From assembly GCA_011523545.1 (NCBI GenBank), contig WTGN01000032.1:1-64000 (forward strand): 64,000 bases of DNA, in the 5' to 3' direction. The notes under the pieces were generated by a model. The model ran no database searches. It was not told the DNA's origin and saw nothing but the letters and a program-made list of their open reading frames with translations. This document shows, in pieces, positions 53,068 to 61,847 of the stretch. The first letter of the stretch is position 1. Every line of letters starts with the position of its first letter. The position numbers and the translations under genes were made by a program. The DNA is from Chloroflexota bacterium (GTDB lineage Bacteria; Chloroflexota; Anaerolineae; Aggregatilineales; Phototrophicaceae).

Positions 53068-53736
53068 CTAGGCCCTAAAGCCGGAGACAATGAGCACGAG
53101 CAGACCAAGCGCGACGAGCCCGATCCAAATCAGCAGGAGACAGCCGGGGTCATTCCAGATGAGATTTTCGATACGCTTCGCTATCCACGCTCCCACTGTA
53201 GTTGGCGATCCCCGCATCGCGCTGGCCTCCATGCCTGCGGGCGGGCTTTGCCGCGACAGCTGAATATCGCGCCATTGCGTTCTCGCGCGCGCGGCCTCAT
53301 TCGATGTCATCCACCTGCCGTAGCGCGTCTCCGCCAGGGGAAAATTGACCGTCGGCAATTGTGCTCGCTGGGGCACAATGTATTGGCTGCTGTGCGCGTC
53401 GATTTTCAGGATGGAGCGGCGCAATTCTTCATGCTGAACCGCATCCAACTCAAGCCATTGTTCGCTCAAGCGCGCATGGTGCCGCTCATAAAGCGCGGTC
53501 TCGCTCTTCTGCAGGTCGGCTGTTGCGAGAATCGAGATCAACTCAAGGCCAAAGGCGCGCGGCGCTTCGGCGAGAATGGCAGCGACAAATGGCCCGGGAT
53601 GGTCGGTGGCGTCGATGCGATATCGGTCGCTGTCGATGTCTCGTATCACGCAGACATACGTCGCCGGCGCTTCCAGCTTGGGCAGCGTCTTGTAGCTTTT
53701 GGGCGACAGACTGCGCAGTTCGCCGGATGATGTCAT
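53068..53736 (-). CDS. T5orf172/GIY-YIG-like membrane protein, paralogue C
   Basis: The 222-residue protein from the ATG at 53736 has the same core as paralogues A and D. The core includes RSLSPKSYKTLPKL, TYVCVIRDIDSDRYRIDATDHP, GLELISILATADL and SETALYERHHARLSEQWLEL. The C-terminal hydrophobic helix (about 198-218: LLIWIGLVALGLLVLIVSG) is followed by a short FRA tail. Met7 is preferred over the GTG 18 bp upstream (53754). The conserved RHHARLS motif is in all three short paralogues. Its function is unknown. Confidence 0.85.
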   Translation of the reverse strand: MTSSGELRSLSPKSYKTLPKLEAPATYVCVIRDIDSDRYRIDATDHPGPFVAAILAEAPRAFGLELISILATADLQKSETALYERHHARLSEQWLELDAVQHEELRRSILKIDAHSSQYIVPQRAQLPTVNFPLAETRYGRWMTSNEAARARTQWRDIQLSRQSPPAGMEASAMRGSPTTVGAWIAKRIENLIWNDPGCLLLIWIGLVALGLLVLIVSGFRA

Positions 53737-53907
53737 GCCCTGTCTCGCTTCCACCGGAAATCGACGCCTCTAGTCTAGCAGACCGGCGAGACGCGCGGGC
53801 GCCGAGTATGGATTCTGACGCCAGTCCGGCGAAGACAGCGAAACCGGCGGCGTCAGCGATTGCGCGTCCCGCGACTGCTCGACTAACTGCTTCACAAAAC
53901 CTGAGGT

Positions 53908-54597
53908 CTAGCAGCCATAGCGAGGGCTGCTAGACCAATTAAAAGTCACCAGAATGAACCACACAAGCAACGCGAGAGCGAACAAACATTTCCCTGGATG
54001 TTTGTGCCAAAGATCGGTCAGCGCGTAATCGATGGTCTCGCGCAAGCCTGTGCGCCGCTGCCCGGCCGGGCTCGTGTTATCGCCTCGGCCGCGCTTGAGC
54101 GCATTGGCGCCATAGCGATGCCAACTCAGCGACGGTTGGGCTGGCGATAGTGGCGGCGCGTTTCGCTGACCGACGCGCGAAATTGGGGCCCCGTCCAGCG
54201 CCGGCCGAGATGGAGCGCTCGCCGGGGTCTCCATCCGCCGCGGCTGCCCGGGGCTGATGTAAAGGCTGCGATGAGCGTAAACTTGCAACTCGGATTTCTG
54301 CAGCTCGCGCAGTTGGAAGTTGTCAAGCGCCAGCCATTGCTCGCTCAGCGTTGCGTGATGACGGGCGAAGAGGCGCGCCTCGCTGGCGGCGATATCGGCC
54401 GTCTCCAGAATGGACAGCAGCTCGATGCCGAATTGGCGCTCGCCTTCAGCAACCAGCGCCTCGATGAATGAATAGGGGTGCTGTGTTGCCTCAATCCGGT
54501 AGCGGTCGCTGTCGACATCGCGGATGACACAGATATAGGCGGACGGCCGCTCAAGCGTCGGCAGCGCCGCATAATCGGCGGGCGCTAAACTTCTCAT
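53908..54597 (-). CDS. T5orf172/GIY-YIG-like membrane protein, paralogue D
   Basis: The 229-residue protein has the opening RSLAPADYAALPTLERPS, then AYICVIRDVDSDRYRIEATQHP, GIELLSILETADI and SEARLFARHHATLSEQWLAL. A QLRELQKSELQVYAHRSLY segment (shared form Q-x-x-E-L-R-x-S) follows, and then the linker. The last segment (about 197-216: CLFALALLVWFILVTFNW) is a membrane helix. This copy is the first gene of the cluster in transcription order. No nearby gene of recognised function explains the set. Confidence 0.85.
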   Translation of the reverse strand: MRSLAPADYAALPTLERPSAYICVIRDVDSDRYRIEATQHPYSFIEALVAEGERQFGIELLSILETADIAASEARLFARHHATLSEQWLALDNFQLRELQKSELQVYAHRSLYISPGQPRRMETPASAPSRPALDGAPISRVGQRNAPPLSPAQPSLSWHRYGANALKRGRGDNTSPAGQRRTGLRETIDYALTDLWHKHPGKCLFALALLVWFILVTFNWSSSPRYGC

Positions 54598-54730
54598 GAT
54601 ACTAGAGCCTCACAACGGTTTTGACGGCGAAACAGGCTCTCCTACAGTGTATCATCTGTGCGCCTTCCGCTCTATCGTCTGTGAGGCATGCCTTTCGCCC
54701 GTCCTTATGCACAATTGCACGTGATTAGAA

Positions 54731-54761
54731 ATGTAGGGGCGAGCCGCCGGCTCGCCCGTAC
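54731..54761. repeat. Family 1 hairpin repeat
   Basis: ATGTAGGGGCGAGCC, a GCC loop, then GGCTCGCCCGTAC. The stem GGGCGAGCC/GGCTCGCCC is perfect. Confidence 0.7.
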
Positions 54762-54868
54762 ACACAACGGATATGCAGTATCATTCGGCGATCTATCGTG
54801 AACAACTACGTGGAGCGATTGCCCCGTCTTCGAACGTTGAACCAGGGACCTTGTCGGATCCGCGATAG

Positions 54869-54874
54869 TATAAT
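54869..54874 (+). promoter_or_regulatory. -10 element immediately before a start codon (possible leaderless mRNA)
   Basis: TATAAT ends 6 bp before the ATG at 54881. Transcription would start at or next to the ATG, so the mRNA may be leaderless. Confidence 0.4.
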
Positions 54875-54880
54875 GAAGCT

Positions 54881-55453
54881 ATGAATGTCGCCGGTCTGAT
54901 TGACGCCAGTTTTAACGAGGCGATGAAAGCCCTGGTCATGGGCACTTCCGAGGCGGCTTTGGCGCGCGCTCGTGAACGCGCCTTTGTCAAGACGCTGATT
55001 GCGCGTTTGCAAAGCGCGGTCGAGGGCGAGGATCTTCGTGTTTTCGCATCGTCACAGCGCGGAAACATAGCCGCTTTCGGGACGAATCAACTGCTGCATG
55101 ACATTGTGCTATGCCGCATCGGCCAGGGCAAGACAGCGGCGCGGGTGGCGGAAGATTTTTTCTTTGTCGCCGAGGCGCTCTGGCAAATCGAAGTCGACTT
55201 CTCGCGCGAATGGCGGCCCGCTCTCTATGCGCTCAACCGCCTCAACTGCGGCGCGGCAGCGCAGAAACTGCTCATCGCTTGCCCGCATGAGCGGAACCGA
55301 GAGCGTTTCATGAAAGGCTTGCAGGCGCCAGCAGCGGCAGGCGGCGGCAATCTCTATTTGGCGCTCATCCCGCACCCCGCGGACTGGGATGACCTGGCCA
55401 GCCAGCCTCAAGTCTGGCAGCTGGAGGACGACGGCTGGGCCGCGCTGACATGA
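54881..55453 (+). CDS. Hypothetical protein
   Basis: This 190-residue soluble protein begins MNVAGLIDASFNEAMKALV. Its C-terminal part includes LWQIEVDFSREWRPALYALNRLNCG and KLLIACPHERNRERFMKGL. The alternation of strands and helices with Glu/Asp followed by Lys could be PD-(D/E)XK-like, but no reliable motif can be assigned. It is the first of three plus-strand genes (with 55532 and 55979) that might be coexpressed. The -10 box directly before the ATG suggests leaderless expression. No family is recognised. Confidence 0.78.
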   Translation: MNVAGLIDASFNEAMKALVMGTSEAALARARERAFVKTLIARLQSAVEGEDLRVFASSQRGNIAAFGTNQLLHDIVLCRIGQGKTAARVAEDFFFVAEALWQIEVDFSREWRPALYALNRLNCGAAAQKLLIACPHERNRERFMKGLQAPAAAGGGNLYLALIPHPADWDDLASQPQVWQLEDDGWAALT

Positions 55454-55531
55454 GGCGATGGCGAAGCAGACGGAATACAGGCGAAAGCATTTTGACGATT
55501 TGTCAATTTCAGCGAAACAGCGGGAGGACAC

Positions 55532-55966
55532 ATGATCAAAACAGGTTTGTTTCTTGCGTTGACGGTGATTCTGTTCGGCCTCTCCGCAACCAAATTGCCC
55601 GAAGATACGTTACTGACATTGAGAACCTGGATAGAAGACGGAATGGGAGAGCAAACGGTGAGCGAAAGCGACAAGGTCTTAACCAATATTCAGCGCGTCC
55701 AAGTCAACGTGAAGGAATCGCATCCTGTGCAGCTTAGCCTGGATGTCGAAGGCGAGCACCCCGACGGCTGCGAATATCCGGTGTTGGTGGCGCAAGCGCG
55801 GCGCGGCAATACGATCGACATCGAGGTTTACCGCGAAGTGCCGGCCGATGTCATGTGTCCGATGATCCTCAAACCGTATCGCGGCACGATCAAGCTGGAT
55901 GGCGCATTCGAAGCGGGCGAATACAGGATCAACGTCAATTCACACTCGCAGACCCTGAACCTTTAG
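55532..55966 (+). CDS. Hypothetical secreted or membrane-tethered protein
   Basis: This 144-residue protein has an N-terminal hydrophobic segment (residues 4-20, LFLALTVILFGLSATKL), probably a signal peptide or anchor. The rest is beta-rich (VQVNVKESHPVQLSLDVEG, IKLDGAFEAGEYRINVNS) and has Cys79 and Cys107, possibly forming a disulfide. The end resembles a carbohydrate-binding or protease-inhibitor-like sandwich. The next gene starts 12 bp after the stop, so the two are probably cotranscribed and act together at the cell surface. No family is recognised. Confidence 0.8.
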   Translation: MIKTGLFLALTVILFGLSATKLPEDTLLTLRTWIEDGMGEQTVSESDKVLTNIQRVQVNVKESHPVQLSLDVEGEHPDGCEYPVLVAQARRGNTIDIEVYREVPADVMCPMILKPYRGTIKLDGAFEAGEYRINVNSHSQTLNL

Positions 55967-55978
55967 AGGAGCTTCGCC

Positions 55979-57415
55979 ATGCGATTCCGACATCTCGTTC
56001 TCTTATCCATTCTGCTCTTTGGAGGGCTGCTGATGGTTTCCGGTCAAGTGAATAGCCAGGACATCGCGCTCACGGTTTACAACGATGGCGCCGCCTTGAT
56101 ACACGAGCAGCGCAACATGAATCTGGAACAGGGGCTCAATCAGATCACCATTCGCGATGTCGCCGCGACCATTGACCCCACATCTTTCAGCTTCAAATCA
56201 GCGAGCGGCGCGACCGTCCTGGAACAGAGCTACCGCTTTGACAGAGGCGATGCAGCCGCTTTGCTCGCCGGCGCCATCGGCGAAACGGTGGAGCTCAGCC
56301 TGTCGGCCGACGAACGCTACAGCGGCGAGCTGCTGCGGCTGGATGGGGAGCAGGCGATACTGCGGACGGGCGCGCGCGAGATCCGTTTCATTAATCTCTA
56401 CAACATAAGCGGCATCAAGCTCCCGGAACCGCCGGCTGATCTCTACGCCGGGCCGACGCTGAAATTGCTGCTGAACAGCGCAAGCGCGGGCGAACAGGCT
56501 GTCGAGATAACCTATCTGGCCGGCGGCATGAACTGGTCAGCCGATTACAACATCTATCTCGCCCCCGATGACAGCGCGCTTGACCTGACCGGACTGGTCA
56601 CGTTGAGAAATCGCAGCGGCCGCAGCTACCAGGACGCGACACTGAAATTGATCGCCGGCGATGTTGACCGCATAGAGCTGGAATCGGACTACGCCGAAGA
56701 AAGAGTGATGATGGCGATGAGCGCGGCCGCGGATGAAAGCGGCGACGTGGAACAGCGCAACCTGGGCGATTTCAAACTTTATGCGATTGGTCGGCCCATC
56801 AGCATTGAGGACGAGGAAACGAAGCAGATCGAGTTTGTCCGCGGGGTCGATATCGCGGCCGCCGTCACATATATCTTTGATAGTTCGCCCGCTTTCCAAG
56901 GCTACTACCGGCCGATCGATTATGTCGAAGGCCGCGGCATGCATGAAGGTCAAGTTCGGTCTCGCCTGGAGTTCAACACCGGCGGCGCCAGTGGCTTGGG
57001 CGCGGACCTGCCTGCCGGGCGCGCCCGCGTCTACAAAGCGGATGTCGATGGCGCGCTTGCCCTTATCGGCGAGAATACCATCGGCCACAGTCCAGAAGGC
57101 GAAGACTTGTCGCTTCGGCTCGGGGCGGCCTTTGATTTGACCGGCGAACGCATGCAGACGGACTTCAGTTATGTTTCGCGGTTGGTCGCGCGTGAGACAT
57201 TCGAGATCCGTTTGCGCAATCACAAGACGGACGAAGCGGTCGAGATTCTGGTGCCGGAGCGGCTGTACCGCTGGCGCGATTGGCAGATCATCGAAAGCTC
57301 GGCGCCCTTCGTGAAAGCGGATGCCGCAAGCATAGAATTCGCCATCACAGTGCCCCCCGGCGGGGAAGAGGTGCTGACCTATACGGTGGAGTACAGCTTC
57401 CCGGACGAAGATTAG
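55979..57415 (+). CDS. DUF4139-like secreted protein
   Basis: This 478-residue exported protein has a signal peptide (MRFRHLVLLSILLFGGLLMVSG). The mature part shows TVYNDGAALIHEQRNMNL, a region around YLAGGMNWSADYNIYL, and LTGLVTLRNRSGRSYQDATLKLIAGDV. These are the DUF4139 core features of this group of beta-rich proteins. The C-terminal PPGGEEVLTYTVEYSF is also typical. No enzymatic function is established. It follows the small secreted gene at 55532 and probably acts on the cell surface. Confidence 0.88.
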   Translation: MRFRHLVLLSILLFGGLLMVSGQVNSQDIALTVYNDGAALIHEQRNMNLEQGLNQITIRDVAATIDPTSFSFKSASGATVLEQSYRFDRGDAAALLAGAIGETVELSLSADERYSGELLRLDGEQAILRTGAREIRFINLYNISGIKLPEPPADLYAGPTLKLLLNSASAGEQAVEITYLAGGMNWSADYNIYLAPDDSALDLTGLVTLRNRSGRSYQDATLKLIAGDVDRIELESDYAEERVMMAMSAAADESGDVEQRNLGDFKLYAIGRPISIEDEETKQIEFVRGVDIAAAVTYIFDSSPAFQGYYRPIDYVEGRGMHEGQVRSRLEFNTGGASGLGADLPAGRARVYKADVDGALALIGENTIGHSPEGEDLSLRLGAAFDLTGERMQTDFSYVSRLVARETFEIRLRNHKTDEAVEILVPERLYRWRDWQIIESSAPFVKADAASIEFAITVPPGGEEVLTYTVEYSFPDED

Positions 57416-57440
57416 ACCGACGGAGCATCTCGCGCAGCAC

Positions 57441-57470
57441 TTGTAGGGGCGACCTATCAGGTCGCCCGAA
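57441..57470. repeat. Family 1 hairpin repeat
   Basis: TTGTAGGGGCGACC, then TATCA, then GGTCGCCCGAA. The stem GGGCGACC/GGTCGCCC is perfect but differs from the GAGCC/GGCTC copies, i.e. compensatory. Confidence 0.7.
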
Positions 57471-57556
57471 ACTCACTCTCTTAGGGACCTATATCTTTTG
57501 ATGCTCTGCTTGAACTGCGTCCGTCGCAACTGCAAGTTATTGAACTGCGGAGGCAA

Positions 57557-59737
57557 TCAATCCGGCGTTTCGCAGACGCCGAAGCTGTCCTGCATGAATT
57601 GCGCATGCGAGTCAAAGGCATGCGCCTCTTCACCGTCCCACAGGCGCTCATAACTCGCGTCGCCGCGCAGCGCCCAGGAATTCTTGACATCCAGCAGATC
57701 GGTCTGCAAGATGCGCAGGGCGCGCCACTGAATCCGCGGATCCAACACCGGGAAGACCACCTCCACCCGATTGAGCAAGTTGCGGCGCATGAGGTCGGCG
57801 CTGCCCATGTAGAGCTGCCGATGTTCGGGCGCGTTGCGGAAATAATAGACGCGGCTGTGCTCAAGATAGCGGCCGACGATGCTCTTGACGCGGATGTTTT
57901 CGCTCAAGCCGGGCACGCCGGGCCGCAGGCAGCACAAGCCGCGCACGATCAAGTCGATTTTCACGCCGGCTTGCGACGCCTGGTAAAGCTTCCTGATGAT
58001 GTGATCTTCTTCCAGCTGGTTCATCTTGAAGATCAGGCGGGCGTCTTCACCGCGCCGAGCCGCGTCGATCTCGCCGTCAATGAGCGCGAGCAGGGAATTC
58101 TGCAAATGCTCAGGCGCCACCAGCAGATGATTGTAGGTCGTATCGGGCGCGTAACCGGTGAGGCGGTTGAACAGGCGCGAGGCATCATCGGCGATCTGCT
58201 CATTGCAGGTGAATAGCCCAATATCGGCGTAGAGGCGGGCGGTGGCGGCGTTGTAGTTGCCCGTGCCCAGATGAACATAGCGGCGCATCCCGTCGCGCTC
58301 GCGGCGGACGACCAGCGATATCTTGGCGTGCGTCTTGACCGGCAGTTCCTCGACGCCGTATACGACATGCACGCCTTTCTCCTCCAGCGCCGTCACCCAT
58401 TCGAGGTTGTTCTCTTCATCGAAACGCGCCTTCAGCTCGACCAGCACAGTCACTTGCTTCTCGTTGTCGCGCGCCTCAAGCAGGTCATTGACCACAGGCG
58501 AGTTCTTGCCGACGCGGTACAAGGTGGTCTTGATCGCCAGGACAGCGGGGTCGCGCGCGGCCCGCTTGAAAAAGTCCTCAACTGGCGAGAAGGAGTCGTA
58601 GGGATGATGGACGATGACGTCTTGCTTGCGGATAACCTCAAAGAAATCAGCCGATTGGGTGAAGGGCTTCGGCAGCCGCGGCACATAGGGCGGGTCTTTC
58701 AGATCGGGCCGATCCACTTGCATCAGCTCGAATAGATCGGCCGAACCCAGCTTGCCGTCAATGCGGAAAACCTCGCGCGTGGAGGGCACCTCCAGCGAGC
58801 TCGCCAGCCGGTTGAGCATGCGCTCGCTGATGCCGGCCGGCACGCTCAAACGCACGACCGAGCCGAAGCGCCGCTCCTTGACGCCCTGCTCGATGATCGA
58901 TTTGACATCCAGCAGATCTTCGTCCTGTTCGTGCTCATAATCGATATCGGCATTGCGCAATATGCGGAAGGGGAAAGTCTCTATGATTGTCATGCCGGGG
59001 AAGAGGTCCGAAAGGTAATCGGCGATGATGTCCTCAATCCAAAGGAAGTGATAACCGTCATGCACCTCGCCGGTGAAGTTCGTCATCACTTGCTCGAGGT
59101 GGACGATCCGCGGCAGGATATCCACCGGCACTTTGATGCGGGCGAAGTCCCTGCCGCTCGGCATGTCACCATTGCTGCGCTCCAGATAAACGCCCAGATT
59201 CAGGCTTAGATTGGAGATGAAGGGGAAAGGACGCGCATGGTCGACGGCCAAGGGCGTCAAGACCGGGTAGACTTCGGAGCGGAAGTAGAAGGTGATGGCG
59301 TCGCGCTCGCCGCCGCTGAGTTGATCTGTCGTGATGAAGTGGACGCCCTCGCGCGCCAGGAGATTGAAGACATGCTTGCGCGTCTGGCGCTGCCGCGCGA
59401 TCAACTGCGACACTTCTTCGTGGATGCGGCGCAGCAATTGCATGGGCGTGATGCCATCGGGCCGCATGGTCGGGTTGTTGAAATGCAAGCGCTGAAAATA
59501 AGCGCCCACGCGCACCATGTAGAACTCGTCGAGATTGTTGCCGACGATGGCGATGAACTTCACGCGCTCAAGCAGCGGCGTCGATTCATCCTCCGCCAAC
59601 GCCAGCACGCGCTTCTGAAAGTCAATCGTGCTCAGTTCGCGATTGATGAAATTCTCAGGGCTTAAGTCCGGCGCCCGCTCTTCCCATGCTTCAATCATTC
59701 TGTCACTCAATTTTGTACGCCAGCCAGGTAAATTCAC
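57557..59737 (-). CDS. ppk1: Polyphosphate kinase 1
   Basis: This 726-residue enzyme makes and breaks inorganic polyphosphate from ATP. The N-terminal FINRELSTIDFQKRVLALAE and NLDEFYMVRVGAYF are hallmarks. The autophosphorylated and catalytic His region reads VKTHAKISLVVRRE, followed by YVHLGTGNYN. The C-terminal domain ends with DLMRRNLLNRVEVVFPVLD. The length is normal for PPK1. No ppx gene is adjacent in the window. It is separated from the downstream plus-strand GlsB gene by a repeat-rich region. Confidence 0.96.
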   Translation of the reverse strand: MNLPGWRTKLSDRMIEAWEERAPDLSPENFINRELSTIDFQKRVLALAEDESTPLLERVKFIAIVGNNLDEFYMVRVGAYFQRLHFNNPTMRPDGITPMQLLRRIHEEVSQLIARQRQTRKHVFNLLAREGVHFITTDQLSGGERDAITFYFRSEVYPVLTPLAVDHARPFPFISNLSLNLGVYLERSNGDMPSGRDFARIKVPVDILPRIVHLEQVMTNFTGEVHDGYHFLWIEDIIADYLSDLFPGMTIIETFPFRILRNADIDYEHEQDEDLLDVKSIIEQGVKERRFGSVVRLSVPAGISERMLNRLASSLEVPSTREVFRIDGKLGSADLFELMQVDRPDLKDPPYVPRLPKPFTQSADFFEVIRKQDVIVHHPYDSFSPVEDFFKRAARDPAVLAIKTTLYRVGKNSPVVNDLLEARDNEKQVTVLVELKARFDEENNLEWVTALEEKGVHVVYGVEELPVKTHAKISLVVRRERDGMRRYVHLGTGNYNAATARLYADIGLFTCNEQIADDASRLFNRLTGYAPDTTYNHLLVAPEHLQNSLLALIDGEIDAARRGEDARLIFKMNQLEEDHIIRKLYQASQAGVKIDLIVRGLCCLRPGVPGLSENIRVKSIVGRYLEHSRVYYFRNAPEHRQLYMGSADLMRRNLLNRVEVVFPVLDPRIQWRALRILQTDLLDVKNSWALRGDASYERLWDGEEAHAFDSHAQFMQDSFGVCETPD

Positions 59738-59820
59738 TTATTGACATAATACTGTAAGAATTGCTAAATTGCTAAGAATGGCCGCCGGCGCCAGTATTCA
59801 TCTACAAACTGTTCGAAATC

Positions 59821-59848
59821 TGTAGGGGCGTCTCGCTGAGACGCCCGC
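59821..59848. repeat. Family 1 hairpin repeat
   Basis: TGTAGGGGCGTCTCGCTGAGACGCCC: the stem GGGCGTCTC pairs fully with GAGACGCCC around GCT. This is the clearest compensatory variant of the family. Confidence 0.7.
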
Positions 59849-59909
59849 CCTTCCAGTTACATCTTGTGGGCTTTTCGGCGATACGCCCCGGTCCAATTCA
59901 ACAACGCAA

Positions 59910-59945
59910 CCCTCTGTGCCCTCTGTGTCCTCGGTGGTGAAAACA
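59910..59945. repeat. Family 2 repeat, reverse orientation
   Basis: CCTCTGTGCCCTCTGTGT, then CCTCGGTGGTGAAAAC. It is a single copy without an obvious inverted partner nearby. Confidence 0.6.
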
Positions 59946-60005
59946 TCGAATCACCCGCCCGGCCGTCAGCCACGCTTCAACGCAACCCTGCTTGACCAAT
60001 TCGCG

Positions 60006-60011
60006 TATAAT
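60006..60011 (+). promoter_or_regulatory. -10 element for GlsB-like gene
   Basis: A perfect TATAAT lies 31 bp before the ATG at 60043, with no ideal -35. It supports this start over an earlier in-frame ATG at 59992. Confidence 0.4.
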
Positions 60012-60042
60012 AGAGAAGTCGAAGCGAGGGAGGCGAAGACGC

Positions 60043-60387
60043 ATGAAATACAAGCTGGGCTTGGGACTGGCCATCGCGCTGATTTTGGTATTGCTCTTTC
60101 TGCCCGGCATGCTGGGCCGGCTGATTGGCCTGGTGATTTCGCTGCTGGTCTGGGGCGCGAGCGGCTACCTGGCCGGCAAGTTGCTGCAAGGCGAGGGCTA
60201 CGGTCTGCTTGGCAATATCCTGCTGGGTCTGGTCGGCGGCTTTGTCGGCTCGCTGCTGGTAACCATTTTCGGCATCACCGGCCTGGTCAAGCTGCCCTTC
60301 ATCGGCGGCATCCTGGTCGGCGCGCTCGGCTCCGCCGTTATCGTGATAGTTGCTGGGCTGCTCGGCGCTGAGGGCGAAGGGGAATAA
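60043..60387 (+). CDS. GlsB/YeaQ/YmgE-family membrane protein
   Basis: This 114-residue hydrophobic protein has several glycine-rich helices (LIGLVISLLVWGASGYLAGKLL, GLLGNILLGLVGGFVGSLLV, LPFIGGILVGALGSAVIVIV). It matches the small stress-response GlsB/YeaQ/YmgE family, whose biochemical role is unknown. The start follows a strong ribosome site (GAGGGAGG). A longer frame from 59992 is rejected because it would start before the -10 box. The methyltransferase gene starts 25 bp downstream and may be cotranscribed. Confidence 0.88.
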   Translation: MKYKLGLGLAIALILVLLFLPGMLGRLIGLVISLLVWGASGYLAGKLLQGEGYGLLGNILLGLVGGFVGSLLVTIFGITGLVKLPFIGGILVGALGSAVIVIVAGLLGAEGEGE

Positions 60388-60412
60388 GCGTCACTCTGCC
60401 AGAGCGCGACAC

Positions 60413-61189
60413 ATGCCTACACTCAGGCCGTCTGCCGAGCTGCGAGAACAGATCCTCAAACGAGGCTGTTATTCCCCTGAAGAAAACCGGCGCATCTATG
60501 AGAAATGGTTCGCGCCCGGCCCCCGTCAGAAGTTTCAGAAGGTCAATCGCAAATACCGCCTGGAAGACAAGGTGATTTGCGATATCGGCTGCGGCTATGG
60601 CATGAACCTGCCCTACTGTCAGCCGGATTCCTACGGTATCGACATCGCCGATTATGAGTCAGATTTCGCGCGCAGCATCGGGCTGACCATCCATCAGCGC
60701 GATTTTCTGCATGACCCGATTGATGATCTGCCGCGAGTGGAAGCGGTCTGGTGTTCCGCCGTGCTGGAGCATGTGGAGAGCATCCACATTTTCCTGCGCA
60801 AGATCGCGCTGCTGCTCGAGGACAATGGCCTGGCGCTCATCTACGTGCCCTCGATTCCGCTGGCGCCCTTCCTGGGTGTTTTGCCGATTTTGCGCCGCTA
60901 CATGACTGGTTATTTGTACAGCGATCACATCAACGCCTTCACGCCGTCTACGCTCCGCTTCTTCTGCGAGCGCGCCGGCTTCGACACGCTTGAAGTGAGC
61001 CCGTTTTTGCCCGGCGCGGCCGGCCTCATCAATCATGTGCCGCTGCTGAACCGGATCGTCGATGGCTGCGTCTACGTGGGCAGGAAGATCCCGGATTGGG
61101 ACTATCCGGAGCGGGCGACGCGCCGGGCGACCGAGACGGGGACCGGCTTTGTTTATCGCTGGGATGTCGACGGCACGAAGTCTGAATGA
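60413..61189 (+). CDS. Class I SAM-dependent methyltransferase
   Basis: This 258-residue protein has the SAM-binding motif VICDIGCGYGMNL, then YGIDIADYE and the acidic-loop and post-motifs VWCSAVLEHVESIHIFL and LALIYVPSIP. This is a Methyltransf_11/23-type core. The C-terminal tail (GFVYRWDVDGTKSE) is less conserved. Nothing in the sequence identifies the methyl acceptor. I start at the ATG at 60413; a 21-residue longer reading from 60350 would overlap the upstream gene. It sits next to the GlsB-like gene, suggesting coexpression. Confidence 0.9.
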   Translation: MPTLRPSAELREQILKRGCYSPEENRRIYEKWFAPGPRQKFQKVNRKYRLEDKVICDIGCGYGMNLPYCQPDSYGIDIADYESDFARSIGLTIHQRDFLHDPIDDLPRVEAVWCSAVLEHVESIHIFLRKIALLLEDNGLALIYVPSIPLAPFLGVLPILRRYMTGYLYSDHINAFTPSTLRFFCERAGFDTLEVSPFLPGAAGLINHVPLLNRIVDGCVYVGRKIPDWDYPERATRRATETGTGFVYRWDVDGTKSE

Positions 61190-61234
61190 ACTGATTTTCG
61201 CCACAGCGGCGCACGCAACGATGTGATTGAAATC

Positions 61235-61277
61235 TTACCACCGAGTACACCGAGTTAATATGAGGTCACCGAGGAGT
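61235..61277. repeat. Family 2 repeat
   Basis: TTACCACCGAGTACACCGAG is followed by TATGAGGTCACCGAGGAG. Nearly identical to the copy at 28481-28523. Confidence 0.65.
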
Positions 61278-61371
61278 ATTCTACACAACTGAATATCACG
61301 CCGATCCAGCAGCGCTGTGATTGAAGCTGGAAGCTGTCAAGTTCATCAATGAAGAGGGCGCGGAGATTGAA

Positions 61372-61839
61372 CTAGACATTGCCTTGGTTGACCCATTTCT
61401 GGAATTCAGTCATATTGAATACGTGTAACAGATTGTCCTTTTGCATGGCGCGCACCCATTTTTCGGCGCCCGGGCGGTAGCCGCCACCATCAAGCACGAA
61501 GACGGTCTCGTATTCCGATGACCAAATGTTGAGGACAAAATAGGGATATTTCTCGTCAACCGTACCACCGACCTGTTGCCATTTTGCCTCAATGACTAAA
61601 CCGTCGGGCCATTTCTGCGGGTGATAGAGCAGAAAATCACAGATTAGATCCGTGCCGTAAATCGTTTGCCCTATATTGACTTGAGAGGCGAAACTGGGCT
61701 TATTGAAGTTGTGCATGGCGTTTGCCAAAGTTTTCTTGTCCATTATTTTGGCAAAGCCACATTCAATCAAGTTTTGCTCGATAAACTTTTCCAAGCGATT
61801 GCCGGTCAAATTAGCTTTCGCGCCTTGAGACTTCGCCAT
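61372..61839 (-). CDS. Type II restriction endonuclease, PD-(D/E)XK-like
   Basis: This 155-residue protein directly follows the Dam-like methyltransferase. The core TDLICDFLLYHP...LVIEAKWQQVGGTVDEK shows the Asp-(x)n-Glu-x-Lys arrangement of PD-(D/E)XK nucleases. The flanking helix NRLEKFIEQNLIECGFAKI is typical of small restriction enzymes. The ribosome site AGGAGG overlaps the stop codon of the methylase gene, so translation is coupled. The recognition site is unknown. Confidence 0.87.
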   Translation of the reverse strand: MAKSQGAKANLTGNRLEKFIEQNLIECGFAKIMDKKTLANAMHNFNKPSFASQVNIGQTIYGTDLICDFLLYHPQKWPDGLVIEAKWQQVGGTVDEKYPYFVLNIWSSEYETVFVLDGGGYRPGAEKWVRAMQKDNLLHVFNMTEFQKWVNQGNV

Positions 61840-61847
61840 GCCGCCTC

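Larger units (their letters stand above)
54598..54880. other. Intergenic region with family 1 repeat and a promoter-like box
   Basis: The only items seen are the hairpin repeat at 54731-54761 and TATAAT at 54869-54874. Confidence 0.55.

Noticed and set aside
59992-60011. TTGACC and TATAAT as a promoter pair before the GlsB-like gene
   Set aside because: The spacer is only 8 bp, too short for sigma70. The -10 alone is reported.
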